Shown: positions 8,235 to 16,792 of the stretch, piece by piece | Position numbering within the stretch: the first letter of the stretch is position 1 | Layout of the letters: each line of letters begins with the position of its first letter | NCBI RefSeq assembly: GCF_019802085.1 | Contig: NZ_JAHVHV010000001.1 | Location: forward strand, 992,001 to 1,056,000 | Direction of reading: 5' to 3' | DNA: 64,000 nucleotides | Origin: Ferrimonas balearica | GTDB lineage: Bacteria > Pseudomonadota > Gammaproteobacteria > Enterobacterales > Shewanellaceae | The notes under the pieces: generated by a model | Databases searched by the model: none | What the model saw: the letters and a program-made list of their open reading frames with translations, nothing else | Told to the model about the DNA's origin: nothing | Made by a program: the position numbers and the translations under genes

Positions 8235-9376
8235 TGGCGGGTCTCCTTGGCGGCCGCGCGGATCCGGGCGTTGTCTTTGTCGGTGGCGGTGGGGGTTTGG
8301 GGATTCAGTTGTCGGCTCAGGCTGCGCAGGGCGCTCTCCACCTGGGCCAGCTCGCTGTCGCTGCCGATGCTGATGCGAAGCCAGTTGGCCAGGGCCGGGG
8401 TTCGGTAGGCGCGGATCAGCAGGCCCTTGGCCACCAGGGCCTCGTAACAGGCGCGGGCGGCGTCCATCTCGAACAGCACAAAGTTGGCTTGGGAGGGGAT
8501 CACCCTTCGTACCGTGGGCAGCTCCGACAATCGCATCGTGAGCGCCGCTCGGCGGGCGTTGAGCTGGGCTACCTGGGTCTGCATCCGCTTGAGGCCCTCG
8601 GGGCTGAGCGCCTCCTCGGCCAGTTGGGCCACCGGCTGGGGCACCGGGTAGGGGGCGATCACCTTGAGCAGCACCTCGATCACCGCCGGGTTGGCCAGGG
8701 TGAAACCGCAGCGGGCCCCGGCCAGGGCGAACGCCTTGGAGAGGGTGCGAAGCACCACCAGGTTGGGGCACTGGGTCAGGGCGCCGGCCACGCTGAGCTC
8801 GGGGCAGAACTCGATGTAGGCTTCGTCCACGACCAGCAGGCTGTCGGGCAGGGCTGTGGCCAGGGCCACCAGCTGCTCCGGCGGGATCACGGTGCCGGAG
8901 GGGTTGTTGGGGTTACAGACGAACACCAGCTTGCAGTCGGCCACCTGCTGGGCAAAGTCTGTGGGCAGTTGGTAGCCCTCGGCCCAGTCCAGGGTGCGGC
9001 AGGCCACGGCGTTGGTGGCGGCGCTGATGGCGTACATGCCGTAGCTGGGGCCGCAGGTGGCGACCCGGTCGATGCCGGGGCGGCAGAAGGCGCGGATCAG
9101 CAGATCGATCCCCTCGTCGGCGCCGCGGGTGGCCAGCACCTGGTCGGTGGCCAGGTTGGCGTAGCTGGCGTAGGCGCTGAGCAGCGCCGGCGGCTGGCAA
9201 TCCGGGTAGCGATTGACGCCCACCACTGTGCTGTTGTTCCAGGGGGACTCGTTGGCGTTGAGCCACACCTCGCCCCCCTGTACTTCGCGGCGGGCGGAGG
9301 CGTAGGGGGTCAGGGCGGCGATCTCCGGGCGCACCAGGCGGGCAATGCGTTGTTCGACGGACATAGGGGCACTCAT
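8231..9376 (-). CDS. hisC: Histidinol-phosphate aminotransferase
   Basis: A 381-residue fold-type I PLP enzyme, step 7 of histidine synthesis. [10 protein letters not shown] is the substrate-binding N-terminal motif, CNPNNPSGT and VVDEAYIEF bind PLP, and the Schiff-base Lys lies in [17 protein letters not shown]. About 15 extra residues after the aminotransferase core ([22 protein letters not shown] region) form a charged tail. ATGA overlaps link it to both hisD and hisB. Confidence 0.95.
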   Translation of the reverse strand: MSAPMSVEQRIARLVRPEIAALTPYASARREVQGGEVWLNANESPWNNSTVVGVNRYPDCQPPALLSAYASYANLATDQVLATRGADEGIDLLIRAFCRPGIDRVATCGPSYGMYAISAATNAVACRTLDWAEGYQLPTDFAQQVADCKLVFVCNPNNPSGTVIPPEQLVALATALPDSLLVVDEAYIEFCPELSVAGALTQCPNLVVLRTLSKAFALAGARCGFTLANPAVIEVLLKVIAPYPVPQPVAQLAEEALSPEGLKRMQTQVAQLNARRAALTMRLSELPTVRRVIPSQANFVLFEMDAARACYEALVAKGLLIRAYRTPALANWLRISIGSDSELAQVESALRSLSRQLNPQTPTATDKDNARIRAAAKETRQ

Positions 9377-10653
9377 GCGGGCTTCTCCATGCGCAGGGTG
9401 ACGGCGTTGGCGTGGGCGTCCAGCCCCTCGGCCTGGGCCAGGGTGACCACGGTCTTATTCAGGGCAGCCAGGCCGTCCCGGGACAGCTCCTGCACCGTGA
9501 ATCGGCGCTGGAAGTCCGCCAGGGAGAGGCTGGAGACGGTGCGGGCGGCGCCGTAGGTGGGCAGCACGTGGTTGGTGCCGCTGGCGTAATCGCCCACGGA
9601 CTCCGGGGTCCAGGGGCCGAGAAAGACCGAGCCGGCGGCGCGCAGTTTGGGCAGCAGGTCCCGAGGGGTTCGGGTCTGGACAATCAGGTGCTCCGGGGCG
9701 TAGGCGTTGCTGATGGCACAGGCCTCGTCCAGGTCCTGGGCCAGGATCACCCGGCTCTGGGCCAGGGCGGCGCGGGCGATCTCGGCCCGGGGCAGCGCGG
9801 CCAGTTGTTGCTCCAGCTCGGCGACCACCCGGTCGGCCAGGCAACCGCTGTCGGTCACCAGGATCACCTGGGAGTCCTCACCGTGCTCGGCCTGGGAGAG
9901 CAGATCCGCGGCCACAAAAGCAGCGTCGGCCTGATCGTCGGCGAGCACCAGCACTTCGGAGGGACCGGCGGGCATGTCGATGGCGGTGCCCTGCTGGCTC
10001 ACCTGACGTTTGGCCTCGGTAACGAAGCGGTTGCCGGGGCCGAAAATCTTGTCCACCCGGGGGACGGTTTCGGTGCCGTAGGCCAGGGCAGCAACGGCCT
10101 GGGCCCCGCCAATCAAGTAAAGGGCGTCCACGCCGCACTGCTGAGCGGCATAAAGAATGGCGTCGTTGATCGGCGGCGGGGTCACCATCACCTTGAGGGC
10201 GCAACCGGCGATGCGGGCCGGCAGGGCCAGCATCAGCACGGTGCTGATCAGAGGCGCGCTGCCGCCGGGGACGTAGAGGCCCACCCGCTCAATGGCCTCG
10301 GTGCGCAGCTCGCAGCGGATCCCCTCGGCCACGTCCATGGACAGCGCCTGGGGCTGCTGGGCCTGGTGGAAGCGACCGATGTGAACGATGGCCTGATCGA
10401 TGGCGGCCTTAAGCTCCGGGGCCAGGCGCGCACCGGCCTCGGCCATGGCGTCGGGGCCCAGCTGCCAGCGTTCGGGCAGGGCGCCGTCGAACTTCTCGGT
10501 CAGGGCCTTGAGGCCGGCATCGCCCTGCTGGGCCACCTGGGCCAGGATCGCTGCCACCGCGCCCTCCAGGGCCGGGTCTGCCACCAGCTCGGAGCGGGCC
10601 AGGGCCCGGCGCTGTCCGGCCTCATCCAGTTGCTGCCAAATCACGCGTTCCAT
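9373..10653 (-). CDS. hisD: Histidinol dehydrogenase
   Basis: A 426-residue NAD-dependent, zinc-binding enzyme catalysing the last two oxidations to histidine. Recognisable segments are YVPGGSAPLISTVLMLALPA, IFGPGNRFVTEAKRQV and MPAGPSEVLVLAD. The catalytic Glu-His pair is in NAYAPEHLIV, and DYASGTNHVLPT carries a zinc ligand. It starts 3 bases after hisG and overlaps hisC by 4 bases. Confidence 0.96.
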   Translation of the reverse strand: MERVIWQQLDEAGQRRALARSELVADPALEGAVAAILAQVAQQGDAGLKALTEKFDGALPERWQLGPDAMAEAGARLAPELKAAIDQAIVHIGRFHQAQQPQALSMDVAEGIRCELRTEAIERVGLYVPGGSAPLISTVLMLALPARIAGCALKVMVTPPPINDAILYAAQQCGVDALYLIGGAQAVAALAYGTETVPRVDKIFGPGNRFVTEAKRQVSQQGTAIDMPAGPSEVLVLADDQADAAFVAADLLSQAEHGEDSQVILVTDSGCLADRVVAELEQQLAALPRAEIARAALAQSRVILAQDLDEACAISNAYAPEHLIVQTRTPRDLLPKLRAAGSVFLGPWTPESVGDYASGTNHVLPTYGAARTVSSLSLADFQRRFTVQELSRDGLAALNKTVVTLAQAEGLDAHANAVTLRMEKPA

Positions 10654-10656
10654 GGC

Positions 10657-11559
10657 TTACCCCAGCATCTTTTCAATGGGCAGGACGAGGATGGAGCTGG
10701 CCCCCAGGGTCTTGAGCTCCTCCATGGTGTCCCAGAACAGGGTTTCGCTGCTCACCGCGTGCAGCGCCACCCGGCTGTCGTCCTCCGCCAGGGGCAGCAC
10801 CGTGGGGTTTTCGGCCCCCGGCAGCAGGGCGATCACTCGCTCCAGTTGCGCCTTGGGGGCGTGCAGCATGATGTACTTGCTCTCCTTGGCCTGGATCACG
10901 CCGTTGACCCGCACCAGCAGCTTGTCCACCAGGGCCTGGCGGGCGTCGTCCAACGGCTGGGGGGTCTGGATCAGGGTGGCCATGGAACGGAACATCACCT
11001 CCACCTCTTTGAGGCCGTTGGCCTCCAGGGTGGCCCCGGTGGAGACCAGATCACAGATGGCGTCCGCCAGGCCGGCCCGGGGGGCCACTTCCACGGAGCC
11101 TTTGAGCATGCAGCTTTTGAAGGGCACGCCCTTTTCATTGAGGTAGCGGCGCAGCAGGTTGGGGTAGGAGGTGGCGATGCGGCGCTCGCCCAGGGCGCCC
11201 ACGCCGGTGTAGTCGAAGTCCTCCGGCACCGCCAGGGAGAGGCGGCAGCCGCCGAAGTCCAGGCGACGCAGGGTCTGGAAGTTGGCTTCCTGGCCCAGGG
11301 CCTCGCGCTCCAGACGCTCCTCCTCCAGCACGTTCTCGCCGATAAAGCCCAGATCCACCACGCCGTCCATCACCAGGCCGGGGATGTCGTCGTCCCGCAC
11401 CCGCAGCAGGTCGATGGGGAGATTCTCCACGTGGCTCATCAGGCGCTGGTCGCGCAGGTTGAGCTTCAAGCCGCAGCGCTTGAGCAGGGTTTGGGTCTCC
11501 TCGGAGAGGCGACCGGATTTTTGGATGGCGATGCGAAGTCGTTTGGTTGTTTGTGTCAT
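10657..11559 (-). CDS. hisG: ATP phosphoribosyltransferase, long form
   Basis: A 300-residue committed enzyme of histidine synthesis. The length indicates the long form with a C-terminal regulatory ACT-like domain, so no HisZ is needed. It starts [21 protein letters not shown]. The PRPP-binding loop is at [18 protein letters not shown]; the C-terminal [22 protein letters not shown] belongs to the histidine-feedback domain. It is the first structural gene, directly downstream of the attenuator. Confidence 0.96.
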   Translation of the reverse strand: MTQTTKRLRIAIQKSGRLSEETQTLLKRCGLKLNLRDQRLMSHVENLPIDLLRVRDDDIPGLVMDGVVDLGFIGENVLEEERLEREALGQEANFQTLRRLDFGGCRLSLAVPEDFDYTGVGALGERRIATSYPNLLRRYLNEKGVPFKSCMLKGSVEVAPRAGLADAICDLVSTGATLEANGLKEVEVMFRSMATLIQTPQPLDDARQALVDKLLVRVNGVIQAKESKYIMLHAPKAQLERVIALLPGAENPTVLPLAEDDSRVALHAVSSETLFWDTMEELKTLGASSILVLPIEKMLG

Positions 11560-11572
11560 CTTGTCAGTCCTT

Positions 11573-11616
11573 AAAACGAGAAACCCCCGGCGCTTGGCCA
11601 GGGGTTTTGTCTCGTT
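11573..11616 (-). terminator. his operon attenuator hairpin
   Basis: On the minus strand AACGAGA...AACCCC pairs with GGGGTTT...TCTCGTT and is followed by TTTT, 14 bases before the hisG start codon. The position between the His-rich leader peptide and hisG identifies it as the transcription attenuator rather than the end of an upstream gene. Confidence 0.85.
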
Positions 11617-11672
11617 CGGGACTCTATCCGCTGGTGGCGCCGCTACGGCAGCCCCAGCGATGTCGCCTTCGG

Positions 11673-11726
11673 CTACCGCTGAATGTGGTGATGATGATGG
11701 ATAGCGCCTTGGCGAAAACGGGTCAT
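11673..11726 (-). CDS. hisL: his operon leader peptide
   Basis: The minus strand encodes [17 protein letters not shown] followed by TAG, with five consecutive His codons (CAT, CAT, CAT, CAC, CAC). The start MTR resembles the enterobacterial leader, which also begins MTR and has a longer His run. When charged tRNA-His is scarce, the ribosome should stall at the His codons and disfavour the downstream terminator at 11573-11616. A Shine-Dalgarno is not obvious (GATCTGGACCAAC precedes the ATG). Confidence 0.85.
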   Translation of the reverse strand: MTRFRQGAIHHHHHIQR

Positions 11727-11867
11727 GTTGGTCCAGATCGTAAAACTGTGTGCTTGCCTTTTACGCTAATCCAGGGGTTTTTCTTTTGCAAGGGCCATTT
11801 TTACTTTTTGCGGTTATCACTTATGTCGTAAGGTGGGCGGCGTTTTTTACCGGGCAGAGGAGGGCAG

Positions 11868-13796
11868 GTGGCCACCAGCCGTTTGCAAAAAGAGGTTGCC
11901 CTGGCGCTGTCGGCGTCGGGCCTTTTGGGGCAGGGGATCCCGGGCTTTCGGCCCCGTGGGATCCAGCAGAGCCTGGCCCAGGCCATCGTCGAGGCCGCCG
12001 AGGGGCACCAGACCCTGGTGGCGGAGGCGGGCACCGGCATCGGCAAAACCTTCGCCTACCTGGTCCCGGCCTTGCTCAGCGGCAAACGCACCCTGGTGAG
12101 CACCGGCAGTAAAAACCTCCAGGACCAGCTGTTCTTCAAAGACCTGCCGGCCCTGCTCAAACTGATGGAGCGGCCACCCAAGGTGGCGCTGCTCAAAGGA
12201 CGCAGCAACTACCTGTGCCACTACCACCTAAACCGCCGACTGACGGACCTGCCGGATGACCCCACCCTGGTGGACCAGCTGATGCGGATTCGTCACTGGG
12301 CCAACGGCACCCCCAGCGGCGACTTTGCCGAGCTGACCTCGGTGCCCGAGGGCTCCCTGGCCCTCACCCTGGCCGGCTCCAGCAACGACAACTGCCTGGG
12401 CCGCAAGTGTCCGGAGTTTGAGCGTTGCTGCCTGAAAAAGGCCCGGGACAAGGCGATGGAGGCGGATCTGGTGGTGGTCAACCATCACCTATTCTTCGCC
12501 GATATGGCGCTTAAAGAGACGGGGTTTGGCGAGATTTTGCCGACATCGGAGCTATTTGTCTTCGACGAGGCGCACCAGCTTCCGGACATCGCCCTGACCC
12601 ATTTCGCCACCAGCCTCTCCAGTCGCCAGCTGAACGACCTGGCCCGGGAGATGGAGCGGGCCTACGCCGGGCCGTTGCGGGACTGTCGCCAGTTGCACTC
12701 CGGGGCCCAGCGGCTCAAGGCCGCCACCGTGGATCTCTATGACGCCCTGGGCGGGGAAAGCACCGGGCGGGGTAACCTGGACTGGCGGGCGCTGCGCACT
12801 CAAAGCGCGGTGGAGCAGGCCCTGTCCAGCCTGACCGAGGGCCTGGATTTTGCCCGTCGGGTGCTGGAGGGGCAGTTGAGTCGGGACGAGGGGGCGGATC
12901 ACGCCTTCGAGCGGGCGGCCCTGTTGCAGACCCGGCTGAGCACCTTCCTTATCCCGGCCGGCCACTCCCTGACGGTGGAGTGCCAGCGGGGCCACTTCGT
13001 ACTGCGGGCCAGTCCTTTGTCGGTGGCCGAACAGTGCCAGGCCTATTACGCCCAGTTCCAGGCCGGCTGGGTATTCACCTCCGCCACCCTGACGGTGGCA
13101 GACCGCTTCGACCACTTTATCCGCGAGATGGGGCTGAGCAGCCCGAAGGAGCTCATCCTCGACAGCCCCTTCGATTACCCCAAACAGGCGCTGCTGTGCG
13201 TGCCTCGCTACCTGCCGGAGCCGGGCCAGGCCAACCTGTCCCAGGCGCTGGCGGAGGTGGCCGAGCAGCTGGTGAAGGCCGCCGATGGCCGCACCTTCTT
13301 GTTGTTCACCAGCTACCAGATGATGCACCAGGTGGGGGAGATCCTGGCCCGCCGTCTGTCTCAGCCCTTGTTGGTGCAGGGGATGGGCTCCAAGCGCACC
13401 CTGCTCAGCCGCTTTACCCAGCTGGGCAACGCGGTGCTGCTGGCCACCGCCAGTTTCTGGGAGGGGGTGGACGTGCGAGGCAAGGCCCTGTGCTGCGTGA
13501 TGATCGACAAGCTGCCCTTTGCCTCCCCGGACGACCCCCTGGTCAAGGCCCGCTCCGATGCGGTGCTCCTGCGTGGCGGCGATCCCTTCAACGAGGTGCA
13601 ACTGCCCCAGGCGGTGATTGCGCTGAAGCAGGGGGTGGGGCGGCTCATTCGTGGCGAGGGGGATCGCGGTATACTGGTGATCGCCGATCCCCGTTTGGTG
13701 GCCCGCCCCTACGGTGGCCTCTTTCTGGCCAGTCTGCCCCCCATGTCGCGTACCCGGGACCTGAATGCGGCGGTCGAACGGCTGCGCACCCTTTAG
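11868..13796 (+). CDS. yoaA: DinG-family ATP-dependent DNA helicase YoaA
   Basis: A 642-residue superfamily 2 helicase of the XPD/DinG type. Walker A is AEAGTGIGKTFAYL and the DEAH box is VFDEAHQLPD. Candidate [4Fe-4S] cysteines lie in NYLCHYH and NCLGRKCPEFERCC. The C-terminal helicase motifs are FTSATLT, FWEGVDVRGKALC and the arginine-finger motif GVGRLIRGEGDRG. Length agrees with YoaA (about 636) rather than DinG (about 716). The family repairs replication forks with HolC. A GTG start at 11868 is preceded by GAGGAGG. It is divergent from the his leader. Confidence 0.88.
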   Translation: MATSRLQKEVALALSASGLLGQGIPGFRPRGIQQSLAQAIVEAAEGHQTLVAEAGTGIGKTFAYLVPALLSGKRTLVSTGSKNLQDQLFFKDLPALLKLMERPPKVALLKGRSNYLCHYHLNRRLTDLPDDPTLVDQLMRIRHWANGTPSGDFAELTSVPEGSLALTLAGSSNDNCLGRKCPEFERCCLKKARDKAMEADLVVVNHHLFFADMALKETGFGEILPTSELFVFDEAHQLPDIALTHFATSLSSRQLNDLAREMERAYAGPLRDCRQLHSGAQRLKAATVDLYDALGGESTGRGNLDWRALRTQSAVEQALSSLTEGLDFARRVLEGQLSRDEGADHAFERAALLQTRLSTFLIPAGHSLTVECQRGHFVLRASPLSVAEQCQAYYAQFQAGWVFTSATLTVADRFDHFIREMGLSSPKELILDSPFDYPKQALLCVPRYLPEPGQANLSQALAEVAEQLVKAADGRTFLLFTSYQMMHQVGEILARRLSQPLLVQGMGSKRTLLSRFTQLGNAVLLATASFWEGVDVRGKALCCVMIDKLPFASPDDPLVKARSDAVLLRGGDPFNEVQLPQAVIALKQGVGRLIRGEGDRGILVIADPRLVARPYGGLFLASLPPMSRTRDLNAAVERLRTL

Positions 13797-13904
13797 TGCC
13801 CAAATCACCGGCGTTGATGAGGGTTGCACCAGAGCGCCCCCGGCGCATCGACTCGGGCGGTTCAGTTGTCTAAAATGTGCGGCCAAACAGTGAAGAGAAG
13901 CCCC

Positions 13905-14594
13905 ATGTCCGAGAAGATCCTCATCATCGACACCGCCACCGAGAACTGCTCCGCCGCCCTCTACCTGGATGGGCAGGTGTGGGATCGTGAGCAGGAGTCG
14001 CCGCGCGAGCACAGTCAGCGACTGCTGCCCATGGTGGATGAACTGCTGGCCGAGGCCGGCATCACTCTGGCACAGCTCGACGCCATCGCCTTCGGTCGCG
14101 GGCCCGGCAGCTTTACCGGCATCCGCATCGGCACCTCGTTGATGCAGGGGCTGGCCCTGGGGGCGGACAAGCCGGTGCTGCCGCTGTCCAACCTGGCGGC
14201 CATGGCCCAGGCGGCCATCAGCGAGGGGGCCAGCGAAGTGGTGGCCGCCATCGATGCGCGCATGGGGGAGGTCTACTTCGGCCAGTTTCGCGCCGAGCAG
14301 GGGCTGGCGGTGGCCGTGGGGGAGGAGCAGGTGATCGCCCCCGAGGCGCTGCTGGACCAGTGGCAGCTGGGCGAATCGGTGGTGGCGGTGGGCACTGGGT
14401 TTGAGACCTACCCGGAGCTGGCCGAGGATCCGCGCATCACCCTGGCGTCGCATCTGCGCCTGCCCAGTGCTAAGCTCATGATCCCCTTGGCGTTAGACCA
14501 GTACCGTCAGGGGCACGCCAAGCCGGTGGACGAAGTGGAGCCGGTGTACCTGCGCAATAATGTGGCCTGGAAGAAACTGCCGGGCCGCGACTGA
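13905..14594 (+). CDS. tsaB: tRNA threonylcarbamoyladenosine biosynthesis protein TsaB
   Basis: A 229-residue ASKHA-fold protein beginning MSEKILIIDTATENCSAAL. The conserved GRGPGSFTGIRIG is present, as is AAIDARMGEVYFGQF. TsaB scaffolds TsaD and TsaE in making t6A37 of ANN-reading tRNAs. An upstream in-frame start would add 27 unrelated residues; the chosen ATG has GAAGAGAAG before it. A TAAAAT hexamer (13871-13876) could be its -10. In E. coli the homologue (yeaZ) also follows yoaA. Confidence 0.93.
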   Translation: MSEKILIIDTATENCSAALYLDGQVWDREQESPREHSQRLLPMVDELLAEAGITLAQLDAIAFGRGPGSFTGIRIGTSLMQGLALGADKPVLPLSNLAAMAQAAISEGASEVVAAIDARMGEVYFGQFRAEQGLAVAVGEEQVIAPEALLDQWQLGESVVAVGTGFETYPELAEDPRITLASHLRLPSAKLMIPLALDQYRQGHAKPVDEVEPVYLRNNVAWKKLPGRD

Positions 14595-14608
14595 ACGAGG
14601 ATCCGCGG

Positions 14609-14881
14609 ATGCGACCGGTCGGCATCGGGCTACCCGCCCCCACAGACAACGTCAGAACGCCGGTTGCTCCGGGGCGCGAACCCAAACCCCTTGAGGCCAC
14701 CGCCGAGGCGGTGCTGGTGCAACCTGGCGATGCCGCCGGTTGGGCCAGCTGGCAGTCCGGCCGGGCCCGATTGTACCAGGAGGGGGGCGATCATCCCGCC
14801 CTGGCGCTCTACAAGGATGTGGCCAACGACGATCTTCGTCAGAACCTGCAGCGACTGGTGGGGGTGGATCTCTACGTGTAG
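14609..14881 (+). CDS. Small conserved-looking protein of unknown function
   Basis: A 90-residue protein 14 bases after tsaB on the same strand, with GAGGAT upstream of the ATG. The N-terminus is Pro-rich (GLPAPTDNVRTPVAPG). The C-terminal half is helical and amphipathic and ends LQRLVGVDLYV, which looks like a defined module rather than random translation. There is no signal peptide, membrane segment or cysteine. I do not recognise a named family. It probably shares the tsaB transcript. Confidence 0.55.
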   Translation: MRPVGIGLPAPTDNVRTPVAPGREPKPLEATAEAVLVQPGDAAGWASWQSGRARLYQEGGDHPALALYKDVANDDLRQNLQRLVGVDLYV

Positions 14882-14938
14882 AGACCCTGCCGGGAACCTG
14901 CTAAGGTCTTTCCTGTTTTCTAAGGAAAGGAATTCATC

Positions 14939-15754
14939 ATGTTTAAACCCCTGATCTCTTTTGCAGTTTTGGCGGCTTCCCTGGCCGGTACGGCCCAGGC
15001 GGAAACCAACCCCTCTCTGCAAGCCCTGACCCAAGGTGAGCATCGCAGCGAGGCCAACGTGGCCCGCAACCTCTATCGCCATCCGGTGGAAACCCTGGAG
15101 TTTTTCGGCCTGCACCCCCACATGCGGGTGATTGAGCTGTGGCCCGGCAGCGGTTGGTACACCGAGATCCTCGCCCCCTACCTCAAGCCCGAAGGGGAGT
15201 TTGTCGCCGCCGGCTTCGAGCTCAACCCGCCGGCGGAGGCCAACAGCCCGGCCTACCGAGTGCGCATCGGCAAGGGTTACGAAGAGAAACTGGCCGCCAG
15301 TCCCGAGCTGTACGATCAGGTGCAGGTGATCGCCTTCGATCCGCCGCGCAAGGCCAGCCTGGGGATCGAAGCGACCGCCGACATGGTGCTGACCTTCCGT
15401 AACCTGCACAACTGGGCCAAGGATGGGCAGCTGGAAACCGTGTTCCGCAGCGCCTGGGAGGTGCTGACACCCGGCGGCGTATTCGGCGTGGTGGAGCACC
15501 GCGGCTTCCCCGGCATCGACCTGGCCACCGGCTACATGGACGAAGCGGAGGTGATCGCCCTGGCCGAGAAGGTGGGTTTCCGCCTGGCGGCCAAGAGCGA
15601 GGTGAACGCCAACGCCAAGGACAGCAAGGACCACCCCAAGGGGGTCTGGACCCTGCCGCCGTCCCTGCGCCTGGGTGAACAGGATCGTGCCAAGTACCTG
15701 GCCATCGGCGAGTCCGACCGCATGACACTGAAGTTCTACAAGCCTGAAATCTAA
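14939..15754 (+). CDS. Predicted SAM-methyltransferase-like protein with signal peptide
   Basis: A 271-residue protein with a clear Sec signal (MFKPLISFAVLAASLAGTAQA, cleaved after AQA) followed by a class I methyltransferase-like domain. VIELWPGSGWYTEIL is motif I with GxG; FVAAGFELNP is the acidic-loop region, and MVLTFRNLHNW is post-motif. The family (COG4798-type) is annotated from sequence only. A secreted SAM enzyme is puzzling because SAM is not expected in the periplasm. AAGGAAAGGA precedes the ATG. Confidence 0.75.
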   Translation: MFKPLISFAVLAASLAGTAQAETNPSLQALTQGEHRSEANVARNLYRHPVETLEFFGLHPHMRVIELWPGSGWYTEILAPYLKPEGEFVAAGFELNPPAEANSPAYRVRIGKGYEEKLAASPELYDQVQVIAFDPPRKASLGIEATADMVLTFRNLHNWAKDGQLETVFRSAWEVLTPGGVFGVVEHRGFPGIDLATGYMDEAEVIALAEKVGFRLAAKSEVNANAKDSKDHPKGVWTLPPSLRLGEQDRAKYLAIGESDRMTLKFYKPEI

Positions 15755-15838
15755 CCGCCTTTACAAAGCAGTAACTGATCCAACCACAGACCAGTTGAGA
15801 CGGTTCTGTGAACTGGATCGGGACAGCGTAGGAGAGCT

Positions 15839-16714
15839 ATGGCAACCTTGCCCGCCGCCGATGCGGTGACACTGGAACTGGAAGAGATCATCCTGGCCGC
15901 CCAGCGCTGGGGGGATCCAGACGCCCCCCTGATCCTGGCCCTGCACGGCTGGCTGGACAACAGCGAAAGCTTTGCCCTACTGGGGCCCGAGCTGGCCGAA
16001 GCCGGTTACCAGGTGCTGGCACTGGACTGGGCCGGACACGGCCACTCAGGCCACCGAGCGGAGGGTAACCACTATCTCTTCCTGGAGTACCTGTACGATC
16101 TGCACCGGGTGGTGCTGTCCCTGGGGCAGCCCATCCATTGCCTGCTGGGGCACTCCATGGGCGGCATACTGGCCCAGCTCTACGCCGGCCTCTACCCGGA
16201 GCATGTCCACCAACTGGTGGCCATCGAAGCGGTGGGGCCACTTATCAGTGAGCCGGGCAAGGACGCCGAGCGCTTAAGGCGCGGTTTTATGAGCCGCCTT
16301 AAACGCCAGGGTGTGCGCCAGGGCTACGACAAGCTGGCCCCCTTGGCGGCGGCCCGGGCCCGCAGCGGCGATTTCGATGAGCGTCTGGCGCGGATGCTGC
16401 TGTCCCGCAACCTGGAGTTTCGTGGTCGGCGCTGGTATTGGCGCTCGGACTCGCGGCTTCGCGAACGCTCAGCCTGGATGATCACCGAGGGCCAGGCCCG
16501 GGACTACCTGTCCGGCTACCGCCGCGATTCTCTGGTGGTGCTGGGCGAGCAGGGCTACCCCCAGCTCAAAACGGCCTGGGAGCAGCGCCAGGACTGGTTT
16601 TACGATGTGCGTCGGGTGGACATTCCCGGCGGGCATCACTGTCATATGGAGTCGGTGCCGGAGTTGGTCCAGACTCTAGTGACTTATCTGGGTGGGAAAC
16701 CGACGGTTTCCTGA
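15839..16714 (+). CDS. Alpha/beta hydrolase
   Basis: A 291-residue cytosolic alpha/beta hydrolase. The HG oxyanion motif is ALHGWLDNSESF, the nucleophile elbow is LLGHSMGGILAQL and the C-terminal His lies in PGGHHCHME; the acid is probably the Asp or Glu in VVAIEAVG or DVRRVD. The substrate is unknown. GGAGAG precedes the ATG. It lies 78 bases upstream of fadD, and I infer that it may be an esterase or thioesterase in the same lipid context. Confidence 0.8.
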   Translation: MATLPAADAVTLELEEIILAAQRWGDPDAPLILALHGWLDNSESFALLGPELAEAGYQVLALDWAGHGHSGHRAEGNHYLFLEYLYDLHRVVLSLGQPIHCLLGHSMGGILAQLYAGLYPEHVHQLVAIEAVGPLISEPGKDAERLRRGFMSRLKRQGVRQGYDKLAPLAAARARSGDFDERLARMLLSRNLEFRGRRWYWRSDSRLRERSAWMITEGQARDYLSGYRRDSLVVLGEQGYPQLKTAWEQRQDWFYDVRRVDIPGGHHCHMESVPELVQTLVTYLGGKPTVS

Positions 16715-16792
16715 CCCCTTTCAGACTTTTTAGGGGCAAAGGTGCCCCCGTGCAGTACCCCCAAGCAGTACTGTTCCACTAAGGAGAACAGC

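Noticed and set aside
9412-11574. A 720-codon open frame on the plus strand opposite hisD and hisG
   Set aside because: It is antisense to well-conserved his genes, has low-complexity Gly/His/Gln-rich translation typical of high-GC shadow frames, and no plausible ribosome site.
12552-14453. A 633-codon minus-strand frame opposite yoaA and tsaB
   Set aside because: Spans two unrelated conserved genes, low complexity; a codon-bias artefact.
15755-15838. GACCAGTT and AACTGG elements upstream of the alpha/beta hydrolase, considered as a FadR box
   Set aside because: Only one half-site matches; the partner half at the correct spacing does not. The pair CCAGTT...AACTGG has 14 bases between arms, wrong for FadR.
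16715-16792. Leader of fadD copy 1 searched for PsrA or FadR sites; direct repeat GCAGTAC-N6-GCAGTAC noticed
   Set aside because: No AAAC-N4-GTTT or CTGGT-type palindrome; the short direct repeat has no recognised meaning.
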